From an uncultured Dokdonella sp. (GTDB lineage: Bacteria > Pseudomonadota > Gammaproteobacteria > Xanthomonadales > Rhodanobacteraceae): a stretch of 30,512 nt of DNA. Under the pieces are notes generated by a model. The model searched no databases, was not told the DNA's origin, and saw only the letters and a list, made by a program, of their open reading frames with translations. The position numbers and the translations under genes were made by a program. Location: positions 1-30,512 of the forward strand of contig CAKSZY010000026.1 of NCBI GenBank assembly GCA_934526015.1, read 5' to 3'. Positions within the stretch are counted from its first letter, which is position 1, and each line of letters opens with the position of its first letter. Shown here in pieces: positions 19,502 through 28,069 of the stretch.

Positions 19502-20872
19502 CTAGCGGATGCGCTCCTGCAAGGTCGTGCTCACCCGGGCCGGTTCGCCGTCGAAACCGCTGCGGAAGATGGCATCGTCGAGCAGGGATTCCTCGACCAG
19601 CACGAAGATGTCGGAGACGCCGTTGCTGTCGCCGGGGGCGATGTTGGCGGCCTGCGATTCCCACGCCATCGACAGGCCCGATGCATTCACCGCCAGGGAG
19701 TATCCGGATGCCTGGCTGCCGGGCTGTCCGGCCCCGGTCACGCTGAGCATCTGCGGCGCGGCGGTGCCGGGAACGTGCAGGAACACCTGCGAGTAGCGGC
19801 TGGCTCCATTGAGGTAGCCGCACTCGAGCAGCACGCTGCCGATGTCCGACACCGCCGAGGCAAAGCAGAGATCGTAATCGGCCGCCGGCATGGCGGCCGG
19901 GCGCGGGATTGCGCTGGTGGTCGAGGTCTGGCGGTCACGCAGGTAGACACCGCTGTTGCCCTGGCCGTTGACGCCGTTGGCATAGCCGAGGCCGCCGTAG
20001 TCGCGGTTCTGGAAGGTGACGAAGCGGCCGTTCGGCGAGATCGCCGGCCGGTTCGTCGATGCGGTGGAGGAAGCGCCGCTGGCGCCGCTGCGACTGACCA
20101 GTTCGGTGGTGCCGGTGACGAGGTCACGCACGTAGGTCTGGCCGTATCCGGCACCGACCAGCACCGGCTGGTTGCACTGGAAGGTCGCGTAGCGGCCGTC
20201 GTCGGAAAGTGCGTGGGCGCGGAAGTTGCACTCGCCGGTCGACGGCAGGCCGTCGGCCTTGATCGAGACGAGCTGGACCGCACCGGTCTGCATGTCCTTG
20301 ACGAACAGCTCGGTCCAGCCGCCGGTCGCCACGCCGAGGTTGGCCGAGGCACTCTCGATCGCCACGTAGCGGCCGTCGGCCGAGATCGACACGGTGTCGT
20401 CGTCGGTGCCGTTGCTGGCCGCCTGCCCGGCCGCATTGCTGCTGGCGAGGGCCACGGCGCCGGTCAGGCGATCCTTGCGCAGCACCTGCCAACCGGTTCC
20501 GTAGCTGCTGGCGTAGGTGAGGAAGGCGACGTAACGGCCATCGCCGGACACGGCCGGCGTCTCGCCGCGGATGGTGCCGCCGACCGGAACCACCGACACC
20601 AGTTCGATCAGCCCGGAATCGAGGTCATGGGCGACGATGCGGTTGCCGTTGTAGGTGTCGTTGGCGACCCAGTTCCTGGCCGCGCTGGTGAACACCACCG
20701 TGCGGCCGTCCGAGGACACGTCCACGGCCGTCGATGCCCCGTTCGGTTCGAGGCCGGATGCCGGCATCAGGCGGGCATAGATGAAATCCGCGCGCGCCGG
20801 CATCGAGAGGGCGGAAACGGCGGCGACGAGGACCGTGGAAGCGAGGACGGATTGGAACGGGCGGTAGCGCAT
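19502..20872 (-). CDS. Secreted seven-repeat TolB/WD40-like beta-propeller protein
   Basis: This 456-residue protein starts with a Sec signal peptide (cleavage near PARA-DF, residue 29). It then shows seven repeats centred on S-x-DGR-x-V-x-[66 protein letters not shown], and two weaker ones ([24 protein letters not shown]). Seven such blades would form a closed beta-propeller. Near the C-terminus is [13 protein letters not shown], a short aromatic/Gly tail of a type I associate with many exported proteins of Rhodanobacteraceae, perhaps a sorting or processing signal. No catalytic motif is seen. It is divergent from ahcY. Function is unknown. Confidence 0.85.
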   Translation of the reverse strand: MRYRPFQSVLASTVLVAAVSALSMPARADFIYARLMPASGLEPNGASTAVDVSSDGRTVVFTSAARNWVANDTYNGNRIVAHDLDSGLIELVSVVPVGGTIRGETPAVSGDGRYVAFLTYASSYGTGWQVLRKDRLTGAVALASSNAAGQAASNGTDDDTVSISADGRYVAIESASANLGVATGGWTELFVKDMQTGAVQLVSIKADGLPSTGECNFRAHALSDDGRYATFQCNQPVLVGAGYGQTYVRDLVTGTTELVSRSGASGASSTASTNRPAISPNGRFVTFQNRDYGGLGYANGVNGQGNSGVYLRDRQTSTTSAIPRPAAMPAADYDLCFASAVSDIGSVLLECGYLNGASRYSQVFLHVPGTAAPQMLSVTGAGQPGSQASGYSLAVNASGLSMAWESQAANIAPGDSNGVSDIFVLVEESLLDDAIFRSGFDGEPARVSTTLQERIR

Positions 20873-20968
20873 GTGCGGACTCGGCAGGGGATTGCCTTCC
20901 CATACGCGCTCCGGCGGACGATCCCCGAACGCCGGCCAGCGCCGGCGCGGCCAGCGGCTCCGACGCCA

Positions 20969-21000
20969 TTCATCGCTCCATCGCGAACAGGCGATATACT
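20969..21000 (+). promoter_or_regulatory. ahcY promoter with candidate operator
   Basis: A -10 box TATACT (20995-21000) lies just before the riboswitch and is followed by GCGCG. Four nucleotides upstream is the 14-mer TCCATCGCGAACAG (20977-20990), which matches the perfect palindrome of the metF promoter at 10 of 14 positions and at the same distance from its -10 box. A further half-site TTCATCG lies at 20969-20975. No good -35 box is seen. Inferred: a shared regulator of methyl-cycle genes binds here. Confidence 0.5.
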
Positions 21001-21010
21001 GCGCGCCCCT

Positions 21011-21095
21011 CCTGCCGAGGGGCGCTGCACGTGGGCCCGCTACCGGCGGCCCTACCCAGGCTCGGCAGGTGATCCCGCAGCAACGGCGCCCGGAA
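21011..21095 (+). promoter_or_regulatory. S-adenosylhomocysteine (SAH) riboswitch
   Basis: The leader of ahcY carries the conserved SAH aptamer. The P1 stem is CTGCCGAG (21012-21019) paired with CTCGGCAG (21061-21068). The conserved 5' strand is GAGGGGCGCTGCA and the 3' conserved core is CCAGGCTCGG. The downstream CAACGGCGCC (21081-21090) supplies the pseudoknot partner of GGGCGC (near 21020-21025). A variable stem-loop occupies about 21033-21052. Known: this class binds SAH and turns on ahcY when SAH builds up. Sequence, fold and position all agree. Confidence 0.95.
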
Positions 21096-21099
21096 CCCC

Positions 21100-21143
21100 G
21101 ACCGCAACGGCCCGCCCCGCGAGGGCAGGCACGGGTTGCGGTC
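21100..21143 (+). promoter_or_regulatory. Expression-platform hairpin of the ahcY leader
   Basis: GACCGCAAC (21100-21108) and GTTGCGGTC (21135-21143) form a perfect 9-bp stem just after the SAH aptamer and just before the GGAG ribosome-binding site (21151-21154). A competing small hairpin CGGG-TTGCGGT-CCCG overlaps its 3' arm. There is no U tract, so control of translation is more likely than intrinsic termination, but the mechanism cannot be decided by eye. Confidence 0.55.
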
Positions 21144-21161
21144 CCGAACCGGAGCTTTCCA

Positions 21162-22610
21162 ATGAACGCACGACTGAAGACCTTCTCGACCGAAGGCGAC
21201 TACAAGGTCGCCGACATCAGCCTGGCCGACTGGGGCCGCAAGGAACTCGACATCGCCGAGCACGAGATGCCGGGCCTGATGTCGATCCGCCGCAAGTACG
21301 CCGCGACCACGCCGCTCAAGGGCGTGCGCGTGACCGGCTCGCTGCACATGACCATCCAGACCGCCGTCCTCATCGAGACGCTCAAGGACATCGGCGCCGA
21401 CGTGCGCTGGGCCTCGTGCAACATCTTCTCGACCCAGGACCACGCCGCCGCCGCGATCGCCGCCTCCGGCACGCCGGTGTTCGCCTGGAAGGGCGAGACG
21501 CTGGAGGAATACTGGGACTGCACGCTCGATGCGCTGACCTTCACCCTGGCCGACGGCACCGTCACCGGCCCGGAGCTGGTCGTCGATGACGGCGGCGACG
21601 TCACCTTGCTGATCCACAAGGGTTACGAGCTCGAGCAGGGCGACGAGAGCTGGGTGAACTCGGCCTCGGGCAGCCACGAGGAGCAGGTCATCAAGAACCT
21701 GCTCAAGCGCGTGGCGAAGGAGCGTCCCGGCTACTGGACGCGCGTGGTCAAGGACTGGAAGGGTGTCTCCGAGGAAACCACCACCGGCGTGCACCGCCTC
21801 TACCAGCTCGCCGAGCGCGGCAAGCTGCTGGTGCCGGCGATCAACGTCAACGACTCGGTGACCAAGTCGAAGTTCGACAACCTCTATGGCTGCCGCGAAT
21901 CGCTCGCCGACGGCCTCAAGCGCGCGATGGACGTGATGCTGGCCGGCAAGGTCGCGGTCGTCTGCGGCTACGGCGACGTCGGCAAGGGCTCGGCGCACAG
22001 CCTGCGTGCGTACGGCGCGCGCGTGATCGTCACCGAGATCGACCCGATCTGCGCCCTGCAGGCGGCGATGGAAGGCTTCGAGGTCAACACCGTCGAATCG
22101 ACGCTCGGCCGCGCCGACATCTACGTCACCACGACCGGCAACAAGGACGTGCTGACCCTGGCCCACATGCAGGGCATGAAGGACCAGGCCATCGTCTGCA
22201 ACATCGGTCACTTCGACAACGAGATCCAGGTCGATGCGCTGAAGGCGCTGGACGGAGTCCGCCAGGTCAACATCAAGCCGCAGGTCGACAAGTTCGAGCT
22301 GCCGAACGGCCGCGCCATCTTCCTGCTCGCCGAAGGCCGCCTCGTCAACCTCGGCTGCGCCACCGGCCACCCGAGCTTCGTCATGTCCAACAGCTTCTCC
22401 AACCAGACCCTCGCCCAGATCGACCTGTGGGCGAACAAGGATTTCTACGATCCGAAGGTCTACATCCTGCCGAAGAAGCTCGACGAGGAAGTCGCCCGCC
22501 TGCACCTGGAAAAGATCGGCGTCAAGCTGACCGCCCTGACCGCCGAACAGGCCGCCTACCTCGGCGTGCCGGTCGAAGGGCCGTACAAGCCGGAGCACTA
22601 TCGCTACTGA
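21162..22610 (+). CDS. ahcY: Adenosylhomocysteinase
   Basis: AhcY splits S-adenosylhomocysteine into adenosine and homocysteine, relieving inhibition of methyltransferases and feeding methionine regeneration. The 482-residue protein contains the active-site segment [13 protein letters not shown] with substrate-site K235, and the NAD-binding loop GYGDVGKG (269-276) followed by E in VTEID. It ends in the conserved KPEHYRY, whose lysine and tyrosine contribute to cofactor binding in this family. It belongs to the long form with an insertion near residues 150-190. GGAG lies 7 nt before the ATG at 21162. Control is by the SAH riboswitch, and possibly by the operator shared with metF. An intrinsic terminator follows. 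Confidence 0.98.
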   Translation: MNARLKTFSTEGDYKVADISLADWGRKELDIAEHEMPGLMSIRRKYAATTPLKGVRVTGSLHMTIQTAVLIETLKDIGADVRWASCNIFSTQDHAAAAIAASGTPVFAWKGETLEEYWDCTLDALTFTLADGTVTGPELVVDDGGDVTLLIHKGYELEQGDESWVNSASGSHEEQVIKNLLKRVAKERPGYWTRVVKDWKGVSEETTTGVHRLYQLAERGKLLVPAINVNDSVTKSKFDNLYGCRESLADGLKRAMDVMLAGKVAVVCGYGDVGKGSAHSLRAYGARVIVTEIDPICALQAAMEGFEVNTVESTLGRADIYVTTTGNKDVLTLAHMQGMKDQAIVCNIGHFDNEIQVDALKALDGVRQVNIKPQVDKFELPNGRAIFLLAEGRLVNLGCATGHPSFVMSNSFSNQTLAQIDLWANKDFYDPKVYILPKKLDEEVARLHLEKIGVKLTALTAEQAAYLGVPVEGPYKPEHYRY

Positions 22611-22670
22611 TCCATCCCGGGGATCGGAACCGCCGCGCAGCGGCGGCTCCGACCCCGGTGGTTGCAGCGG

Positions 22671-22697
22671 ACGGGCGCCTTAGGGCGCCCGTTTCCT
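22671..22697 (+). terminator. Intrinsic terminator of ahcY
   Basis: ACGGGCGCC (22671-22679) pairs perfectly with GGCGCCCGT (22684-22692) around a TTAG loop and is followed by TTCCTTT. It lies 60 nt past the ahcY stop. A second GC hairpin (CCGCCG-CGCAG-CGGCGG) precedes it near 22630-22646. Confidence 0.85.
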
Positions 22698-22724
22698 TTG
22701 CGGCTGTCGCACGAATCTTGCGCC

Positions 22725-23591
22725 AGTGATGAGGCCATCGCTGCCGTCGACCGGCTCGCCCGGGAAGGCGCCGATTTCGTCAAGGTGCATGACGGAATCC
22801 CGCGCGACGCGTTCCTTGCACTGGCAAGTCGTGCCGATGCCCGCGGACTTTCGTTCGCGGGGCACGTGCCGGAGTCGATCGACTTGTTGCAGGCGATCGA
22901 ACTCGGTCAGCGCAGCATCGAGCACGTCCGCGACCCGCTGTTGATGTGCTTCACGGCCGATGTGCGGGAGCTCGAACACTTCTTCACGGAAGACGCCTGG
23001 GGCGAAGCGGATCGCAGCTGGGGGCGCTCGGCCAACGCTGCCTGCCCGGCGATCTTCGCGGCGCTGCACGCGCGCAAGGCGTGGATCACGCCGACCCTGG
23101 TGGTCGAGAAATCGAAGGTGGCCGTCGAGGACACGGCTTTCGTCGAGGACATGCGTCGCGACGCACTGCCGGCCTCCGTGCGCGCGGGACTGCGCGAACA
23201 CGCGCGGCGCAAACTCGCCCAGCCCGCAGCAGAGCGGCAAAGCGAGCGGCTGTGGTGGCGAACGCAGCAGTCACTCGTGGGCAGGCTCGGACGCGAGGAC
23301 ATTCCGCTGCTTGCCGGGACCGACGCCGCCTGCGAAGGCGGCTTGCCCGGGGCCTCCCTGCACGAGGAGCTTTCCGAACTCGTGAACGCCGGGCTGACGC
23401 CGCAACAAGCCTTGCGTGCCGCGACCACCGAACCCGCCCGATATCTCGAGCGCAAGCACGACGGCCGCATCGCGCCCGGCATGCGCGCCAATCTGCTGCT
23501 GCTCGGCGCGGATCCACTGGCCGACATCCGCAACACCCGCAGCATCGTCGCCGTGTTCCTGCGCGGTCGCCTGTTCGAACCGGCGAGGTGA
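22725..23591 (+). pseudogene. 5'-truncated amidohydrolase
   Basis: From about 22725 the frame encodes roughly 288 residues typical of the C-terminal two thirds of a metal-dependent amidohydrolase (imidazolonepropionase-like). It begins mid-domain with DEAIAAVDRLAREGADFVKVHDG, then SFAGHVP, IEHVRD, the metal-ligand aspartate in LLAGTDAA, and the C-terminal GRIAPGMRANLLLLGADPLADI. The N-terminal part with the HxH metal site is missing: upstream there is only the ahcY terminator, so no start or promoter exists. The coding sequence left is free of stops, suggesting recent truncation. An active enzyme is very unlikely. Confidence 0.8.
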
Positions 23592-24037
23592 TCGCTGGAT
23601 CGACGTCTGGAAAGCCCCGCTGCTGAACGATGTCGCGCCGGTCGAAGCGCTCGTTTCGCACGACGGTCGGGTGGTGACGTTCGACAACTGGCACCCAGCT
23701 CGGCGATCCCGAGCGGAGCCGGTCGACCATCGTCGTCGGCTCGCCGTCGCAGCAGGCGCTGGTGGATGCGCTGATGGCCGCCGGCAAGGACATCCGGCAA
23801 GGCGCGCTGGCGTCGATGACGATCGTCCTCGTGGTCGACGAGGCCCATCATGCGCAGGCTACAGCGGCACTGGCTTCATCGGGCGCGCGCCTCATGCAGG
23901 TTGATCCGACAAAGCCCCTGCCACAGAGCGCAACCAATTTCGCGCAGTTCGAGAAGGACGAACAGCAGCGTGCGGCCAGCAACCGCGAGCGCAGGCAGCG
24001 CACGCCACGTCATCCGCGCTGGTGGTTGTCCTTCTGA
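23592..24037 (+). pseudogene. Remnants of a second gene, frameshifted with internal deletion
   Basis: Two pieces in different frames read like real protein. About 23590-23697 encodes RWIDVWKAPLLNDVAPVEAL and then VSHDGRVVTFDNWH. From about 23690 a different frame (starting TQLGDPERSRSTIVVGSPSQ) runs about 110 residues to a stop at 24037, with VLVVDEAHHAQATAALASSGARLMQVDP. Neither has a convincing start. The simplest reading is one secreted or signalling protein gene that lost its 5' end and an internal segment. I do not recognise the family. The last 90 residues could in principle still be expressed from the GTG at 23762. Confidence 0.6.
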
Positions 24038-24252
24038 GCGCATCGAGGTCGCTGCGACCCGTTCGGCGCCGGCCAGCTCCGTGCCTGCTGTTTCGACCGG
24101 TCGGGCATGTACCGCCGCGGCAACATCGGCGCGCCTAAGGCAGCGGACTGGGCACATCGTCCCCGCGCCGCCGGCCGGGCGCGGCACGGGTTTGGCGACG
24201 CGATTGCAGCCCCTTGGTCGCCGCGCTCGGGCTCCGCGCAATGCCGGCCGGC
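24038..24252. other. Intergenic region without recognised features
   Basis: The 215 bp between the decayed genes and the convergent diguanylate cyclase gene contain no open frame with coding character and no U-tailed hairpin that I can see. It may be further eroded remnant sequence. Confidence 0.5.
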
Positions 24253-25389
24253 TCAGGTGACCGGCACGCTCGCCGGCGGCACGCGTTCAACGCGGTTGCG
24301 CCCGCCGAGCTTGGCGCGATAGAGCGCGGCGTCGACCTCGCGGTAGAAGGTGTCCGGATCCTCGTGGAGGTCGGGATCGAAGCAGCCGCATCCGATGCTG
24401 ACGGTCAGGGCGATGCGCCGGCCCTCGACGCTGATCGGGGCGGCGGCGAGGTCGGCGCGGAAGCGCTCGGCGCGGCGCTCGGCGGTGCGCAGGTCGCCGG
24501 CGAGGATGACCCCGAACTCCTCGCCACCGAGGCGTACCGGCACGTCTCCCGGCTGCTCGAAATGCGCCTGCAGGCGCCCGGCGACGACGACCAGGCAGGC
24601 ATCCCCGGCAAGATGGCCGTGGCTGTCGTTGATCTGCTTGAAATGGTCGAGGTCGAGGATCAGCAGCGACACCTCGCCGCCGACGCGGGCGCGTTCGAGC
24701 GCATGCACGAGCGCATCGTCGAACTGGCGCCGGTTGGCGATGCCGGTCAGTCCGTCGATGCGCGTCTGCATCTCGAACAGGTCGCGTTGCTGGCGCAGCT
24801 CCTCCTCGAGCTCGAGCCGCGTGCGGTATTCGCGGTAGCCACGCACGAGCACGATGAACATGTAGCCCATGTAGATCAGCCACATCATCGCCACGCCGGC
24901 GCCGTTGGTCTGCCAGAGCAGGGCCGCGCACGGCAGCATGAAGGCGAGGATGGCGATCGACGCCGGCAGGCGCCGCATGCAGAGGGTGTGGCACATGGCC
25001 ATGCCGAAGGCACCGGAAAACAGCACTGCGACGAGCGGCCCCGGCTCGGGCAGGCGCAGGAAGCACCAGACGCTGAAGGCACCCCAGGCGAAGCTGGTCA
25101 GCAGGATGATCGACCACAGCACGACCAGGCGCCGGCGCGCCGTTTCCAGCGCGGGCACATCGTCCGCGCGCACGCACATGCGCGTGCAGGCCAGAGCGAT
25201 GAATCCGGACACGATGGCGGCGACATGCCAGCTGAACTTCTGCGTGGACACGATCCCGGCCAGCGCGGTCGCCAGCGGATAGAAGAAGCCGCCGACGCGG
25301 GAACGTTCGATCGTCTCGCGCAGTTCCTGCAGCAGCAGGTTGTGGTTGCGCCGGCCCGCACGTTCGCGGATGAAGTCGATCAATGGCAT
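24253..25389 (-). CDS. Membrane-bound GGDEF diguanylate cyclase
   Basis: This 378-residue protein has an N-terminal membrane module of about five or six helices (residues 35-185), a short coiled coil (about 190-205, RTRLELEEELRQQRDL) and a C-terminal GGDEF domain that makes cyclic di-GMP from two GTP. The domain starts with DGLTGIANRRQFDDAL, has the metal-binding DLDHFKQINDSHGH and an intact active-site loop G288-G-E-E-F292. The inhibitory I-site should be RxxD six residues before the loop; here it reads Q279-P-G-D282, so product feedback is probably lost. The membrane part resembles a MASE-type sensor without identifiable ligand residues. It is divergent from metF. Confidence 0.93.
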   Translation of the reverse strand: MPLIDFIRERAGRRNHNLLLQELRETIERSRVGGFFYPLATALAGIVSTQKFSWHVAAIVSGFIALACTRMCVRADDVPALETARRRLVVLWSIILLTSFAWGAFSVWCFLRLPEPGPLVAVLFSGAFGMAMCHTLCMRRLPASIAILAFMLPCAALLWQTNGAGVAMMWLIYMGYMFIVLVRGYREYRTRLELEEELRQQRDLFEMQTRIDGLTGIANRRQFDDALVHALERARVGGEVSLLILDLDHFKQINDSHGHLAGDACLVVVAGRLQAHFEQPGDVPVRLGGEEFGVILAGDLRTAERRAERFRADLAAAPISVEGRRIALTVSIGCGCFDPDLHEDPDTFYREVDAALYRAKLGGRNRVERVPPASVPVT

Positions 25390-25446
25390 GGGCGAAGTAG
25401 GCCACGAACGCGGCTGCCGTGCGAGAGGGCGAGAACTGGATACACA

Positions 25447-25470
25447 TTCATCGCGATGAAGAGATAAACT
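25447..25470 (+). promoter_or_regulatory. metF promoter with perfect 14-bp palindrome operator
   Basis: TTCATCGCGATGAA (25447-25460) is a perfect palindrome. Four nucleotides later is a -10 box TAAACT (25465-25470) followed by GCCC. The same layout, with a degenerate copy of the palindrome and the same 4-nt gap, precedes ahcY. The halves (TTCA...TGAA) are everted relative to the MetR consensus (TGAA-N5-TTCA) and unlike MetJ boxes (AGACGTCT). An ArsR-type SahR repressor is a reasonable candidate, but this is inference. Confidence 0.6.
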
Positions 25471-25499
25471 GCCCTCCCCCGAGCCGGCCCGGACCTGCG

Positions 25500-26321
25500 A
25501 TGGCGACGATCAGCTTCGAGTTCTTTCCGCCGAAGACCGATGAACAACGCGACGGCCTCGAGCGCGCCGTGCGGGCATTGAAGGCCCATCCCCACGAGTA
25601 CGTGTCGGTGACCTTCGGCGCGGGCGGTTCGACCCTGAGCTACACGGTCGAGGCGGTGCGCGGCCTCAAACTCGGGCATGGCCTGGAGGCCGCCCCGCAT
25701 CTGTCCTGCATGGGCGGCACGCGCGAGGAAATCCGCGCCCTGCTCGATGAATACCGGGCACTCGGCCTGCGCCGCATCGTCGCCCTGCGCGGCGACCTGC
25801 CCTCGGGCATGGCCAGCCTCGGCGACTTCCGCTACGCCAGCGACCTGGTCGCCTTCATCCGCAGCGAAACGGGCGGGCACTTCCACATCGAAGTGGCCTG
25901 CTACCCGGAAGTGCATCCACAGGCCGAGGACGCCCACGCCGACCTCGCCCACTTCAAGCGCAAGATCGAAGCCGGGGCGAATGGCGCGATCACCCAGTAT
26001 TTCTACAATGCCGACGGCTACTTCCGCTTCGTCGAGGCGGTGCGCCGCAGCGGTGTCGATGTGCCGGTGGTGCCGGGCATCATGCCAATCGGAAATTTCA
26101 GCCAGCTGAAGCGGTTCTCCGACATGTGCGGTGCCGAGATCCCGCGCTGGCTCGGCCGCCGCCTCGCCGCGTTCGGCGACGATGTCGAATCGATCCGCGA
26201 GTTCAGCGCCGACGTGGTCGCCGACCTCTGCCGCAAGCTGGTCGCCGGCGGCGCGCCGGGCCTGCACTTCTACACGCTCAACCGCGCGCGGCCGACCCAG
26301 GCGATCCTCGAACGCCTGTAG
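25500..26321 (+). CDS. metF: Methylenetetrahydrofolate reductase
   Basis: MetF is the FAD enzyme that reduces 5,10-methylene-THF to 5-methyl-THF, the methyl donor for methionine synthesis from homocysteine released by AhcY. The 273-residue protein starts with ISFEFFPPKT, whose glutamate is the catalytic acid in this family. It then shows SVTFGAGGS, the FAD-contacting RIVALRGDLP segment, EVACYPEVHP, and QYFYNADGYFRFVE. Length is slightly below E. coli MetF (296). The ATG at 25500 gives the canonical N-terminus; an upstream in-frame start at 25419 would run through the promoter and is rejected. It ends 36 bp from the convergent asnB. Confidence 0.97.
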   Translation: MATISFEFFPPKTDEQRDGLERAVRALKAHPHEYVSVTFGAGGSTLSYTVEAVRGLKLGHGLEAAPHLSCMGGTREEIRALLDEYRALGLRRIVALRGDLPSGMASLGDFRYASDLVAFIRSETGGHFHIEVACYPEVHPQAEDAHADLAHFKRKIEAGANGAITQYFYNADGYFRFVEAVRRSGVDVPVVPGIMPIGNFSQLKRFSDMCGAEIPRWLGRRLAAFGDDVESIREFSADVVADLCRKLVAGGAPGLHFYTLNRARPTQAILERL

Positions 26322-26331
26322 CGGTGCATCG

Positions 26332-26356
26332 CCGGCGCGGGCGGGCCGGGCGCCGG
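26332..26356. terminator. Hairpin between convergent metF and asnB
   Basis: CCGGCGC (26332-26338) and GCGCCGG (26350-26356) form a 7-bp stem in the 36-bp gap between the two stop codons. No U tract follows on either strand. A role in ending both transcripts is inferred from position only. Confidence 0.4.
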
Positions 26357-26357
26357 G

Positions 26358-28031
26358 TCACGCCGTAGCGGCGAGGTGCACCCCGGCGACCGCACGTCCG
26401 GACGGATCGGCCGCGCCGGCAAAGGCCGGGTCCCAGGCGATCGCCGCCGCGGTCGAACAGGCGATCGACTTGCCGCCCGGAATGGTTTCCGCACAGGCCG
26501 TGCCGGGGAAGTGCTGTTCGAAGATCGCGCGGTAGAAATACGCTTCCTTCGTCTGCGGCGGATTGACCGGGAAGCGCGCCGCGGCGGCGGCGAACTCGCG
26601 ATCGCCGACATGCGCCCCGGCATGCGCCTTCAGGCCGTCGATCCAGCCGTAGCCGACGCCGTCGCTGAACTGTTCCTTCTGCCGCCACAGGATCGAATCG
26701 GGCAAGGCGCCGGCGAAGGCCTCGCGCAGGATCGCCTTCTCGATGCGGCCGTTGCCGGCCATCTTCGCCCTGGCGTCGATCGACATGGCGACATCGAGGA
26801 ACTCGAGGTCGAGGAACGGCACGCGCGCCTCCACGCCCCAGGCCATCATCGACTTGTTCGCGCGCAGACAGTCGTAGAGGTGCAGGGCATCGAGCTTGCG
26901 CACGGTCTCGTCGTGGAACTCGCGCGCATCCGGCGCCTTGTGGAAGTACAGGTAGCCGCCGAAGATCTCGTCGGAACCCTCGCCGGAGAGGACCATCTTC
27001 ACGCCCATCGCCTTGATGCGCCGCGCGAGCAGATACATCGGCGTCGATGCGCGGATCGAGGTGACGTCGTAGCTCTCGATGTGGCGGATCACTTCCGGCA
27101 CGGCATCGAGGCCTTCCTCGAAGGTGTACTCGAAACCGTGATGGACGGTGCCGAGCGCCTTGGCGGCGACCTCGGCGGCGGCGAGATCGGGCGAACCCTC
27201 GAGGCCGATCGCGAACGAATGCAGGCGCGGCCACCAGGCCTCGGCCTGGTCGTCCTCCTCGATGCGGTGGCGGGCGAAGCGTGCCGCGCAGGCGGCCACC
27301 AGCGAGGAATCGAGCCCACCCGACAGCAGCACGCCGTACGGCACGTCGGTCATCAGCTGGCGGTGCACGGCCGCCTCGAACGCCGCGCGCAGGGCCGCCG
27401 GTTCGATGGTCACGCCGAGGGTCGCCGCGTGGTCGCGCCAGGGCTTGTCGTGATAGCGCACGAGTTCGCCGGTCGCGCTGTCGTACCAGTGGCCGGGCGG
27501 GAACGTGGCGACATCGGCACAGACCCCGACCAGCGCCTTCATCTCGGAGGCGACGCAGAGGCGGCCCGCGCGGTCATGCCCCCAATACAGCGGGCACACG
27601 CCGATCGGATCGCGGGCGATCACCACGCGCCGGAGCTCGGCGTCCCACAACGCAAAGGCGAAGATGCCATTGAGCTTCTTCACCCCGTCCGCGCCGTGCT
27701 CGAGATACAGGGCGTTGATGACCTCGCAGTCCGACCCGGTCTGCAAGGCATACGGCCGCGCCAGTCCGCGCTCGAGTTCGCGATGGTTGTAGATCTCGCC
27801 GTTGACGGCGAGCACGAGGCGGCCGTCCGCCGAGCGCAGCGGCTGCGATCCACCGGCCGGATCGACGATGGCGAGGCGCTCGTGCACGAGGATCGCGCCG
27901 TCGTCGACGTGCACACCGCTCCAGTCGGGGCCGCGATGGCGCTGGCGCTGCGAGAGTTCCAGCGCAAGCCGGCGCAAGGCCGGCAGGTCGTCACCGGGCT
28001 GCAGGCCGAACAGGCCGAGAATCGAACACAT
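26358..28031 (-). CDS. asnB: Asparagine synthetase B (glutamine-hydrolysing)
   Basis: AsnB makes asparagine from aspartate, ATP and glutamine. The 557-residue protein has an N-terminal class II amidotransferase domain starting with the nucleophile Cys2 (MCSILGLFG). It includes HERLAIVD (R52), NGEIYNH (78-84) and GSDCE (99-103). The synthetase domain has the pyrophosphate loop SGGLDSS (237-243) and the conserved SGEGSDEIFGGY. Length matches E. coli AsnB (554). The ATG at 28031 is fixed by Cys2, with AGGAG 8 nt upstream. A strong terminator and an Asn-rich leader frame lie 0.2-0.35 kb upstream on the same strand, suggesting control by attenuation. Confidence 0.97.
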   Translation of the reverse strand: MCSILGLFGLQPGDDLPALRRLALELSQRQRHRGPDWSGVHVDDGAILVHERLAIVDPAGGSQPLRSADGRLVLAVNGEIYNHRELERGLARPYALQTGSDCEVINALYLEHGADGVKKLNGIFAFALWDAELRRVVIARDPIGVCPLYWGHDRAGRLCVASEMKALVGVCADVATFPPGHWYDSATGELVRYHDKPWRDHAATLGVTIEPAALRAAFEAAVHRQLMTDVPYGVLLSGGLDSSLVAACAARFARHRIEEDDQAEAWWPRLHSFAIGLEGSPDLAAAEVAAKALGTVHHGFEYTFEEGLDAVPEVIRHIESYDVTSIRASTPMYLLARRIKAMGVKMVLSGEGSDEIFGGYLYFHKAPDAREFHDETVRKLDALHLYDCLRANKSMMAWGVEARVPFLDLEFLDVAMSIDARAKMAGNGRIEKAILREAFAGALPDSILWRQKEQFSDGVGYGWIDGLKAHAGAHVGDREFAAAAARFPVNPPQTKEAYFYRAIFEQHFPGTACAETIPGGKSIACSTAAAIAWDPAFAGAADPSGRAVAGVHLAATA

Positions 28032-28069
28032 GGAAAAACTCCTGATCTGGAATGCTTCACTCGAAAAGT

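Noticed and set aside
19259..21589. 776-codon plus-strand open frame across the propeller gene and ahcY leader
   Set aside because: It is antisense to the propeller gene, then crosses the riboswitch and enters ahcY in the wrong frame.
25447..25460. metF palindrome as a MetR or MetJ site
   Set aside because: The MetR consensus is TGAA-N5-TTCA and MetJ boxes are AGACGTCT repeats. This site has the opposite half-site order and neither sequence.
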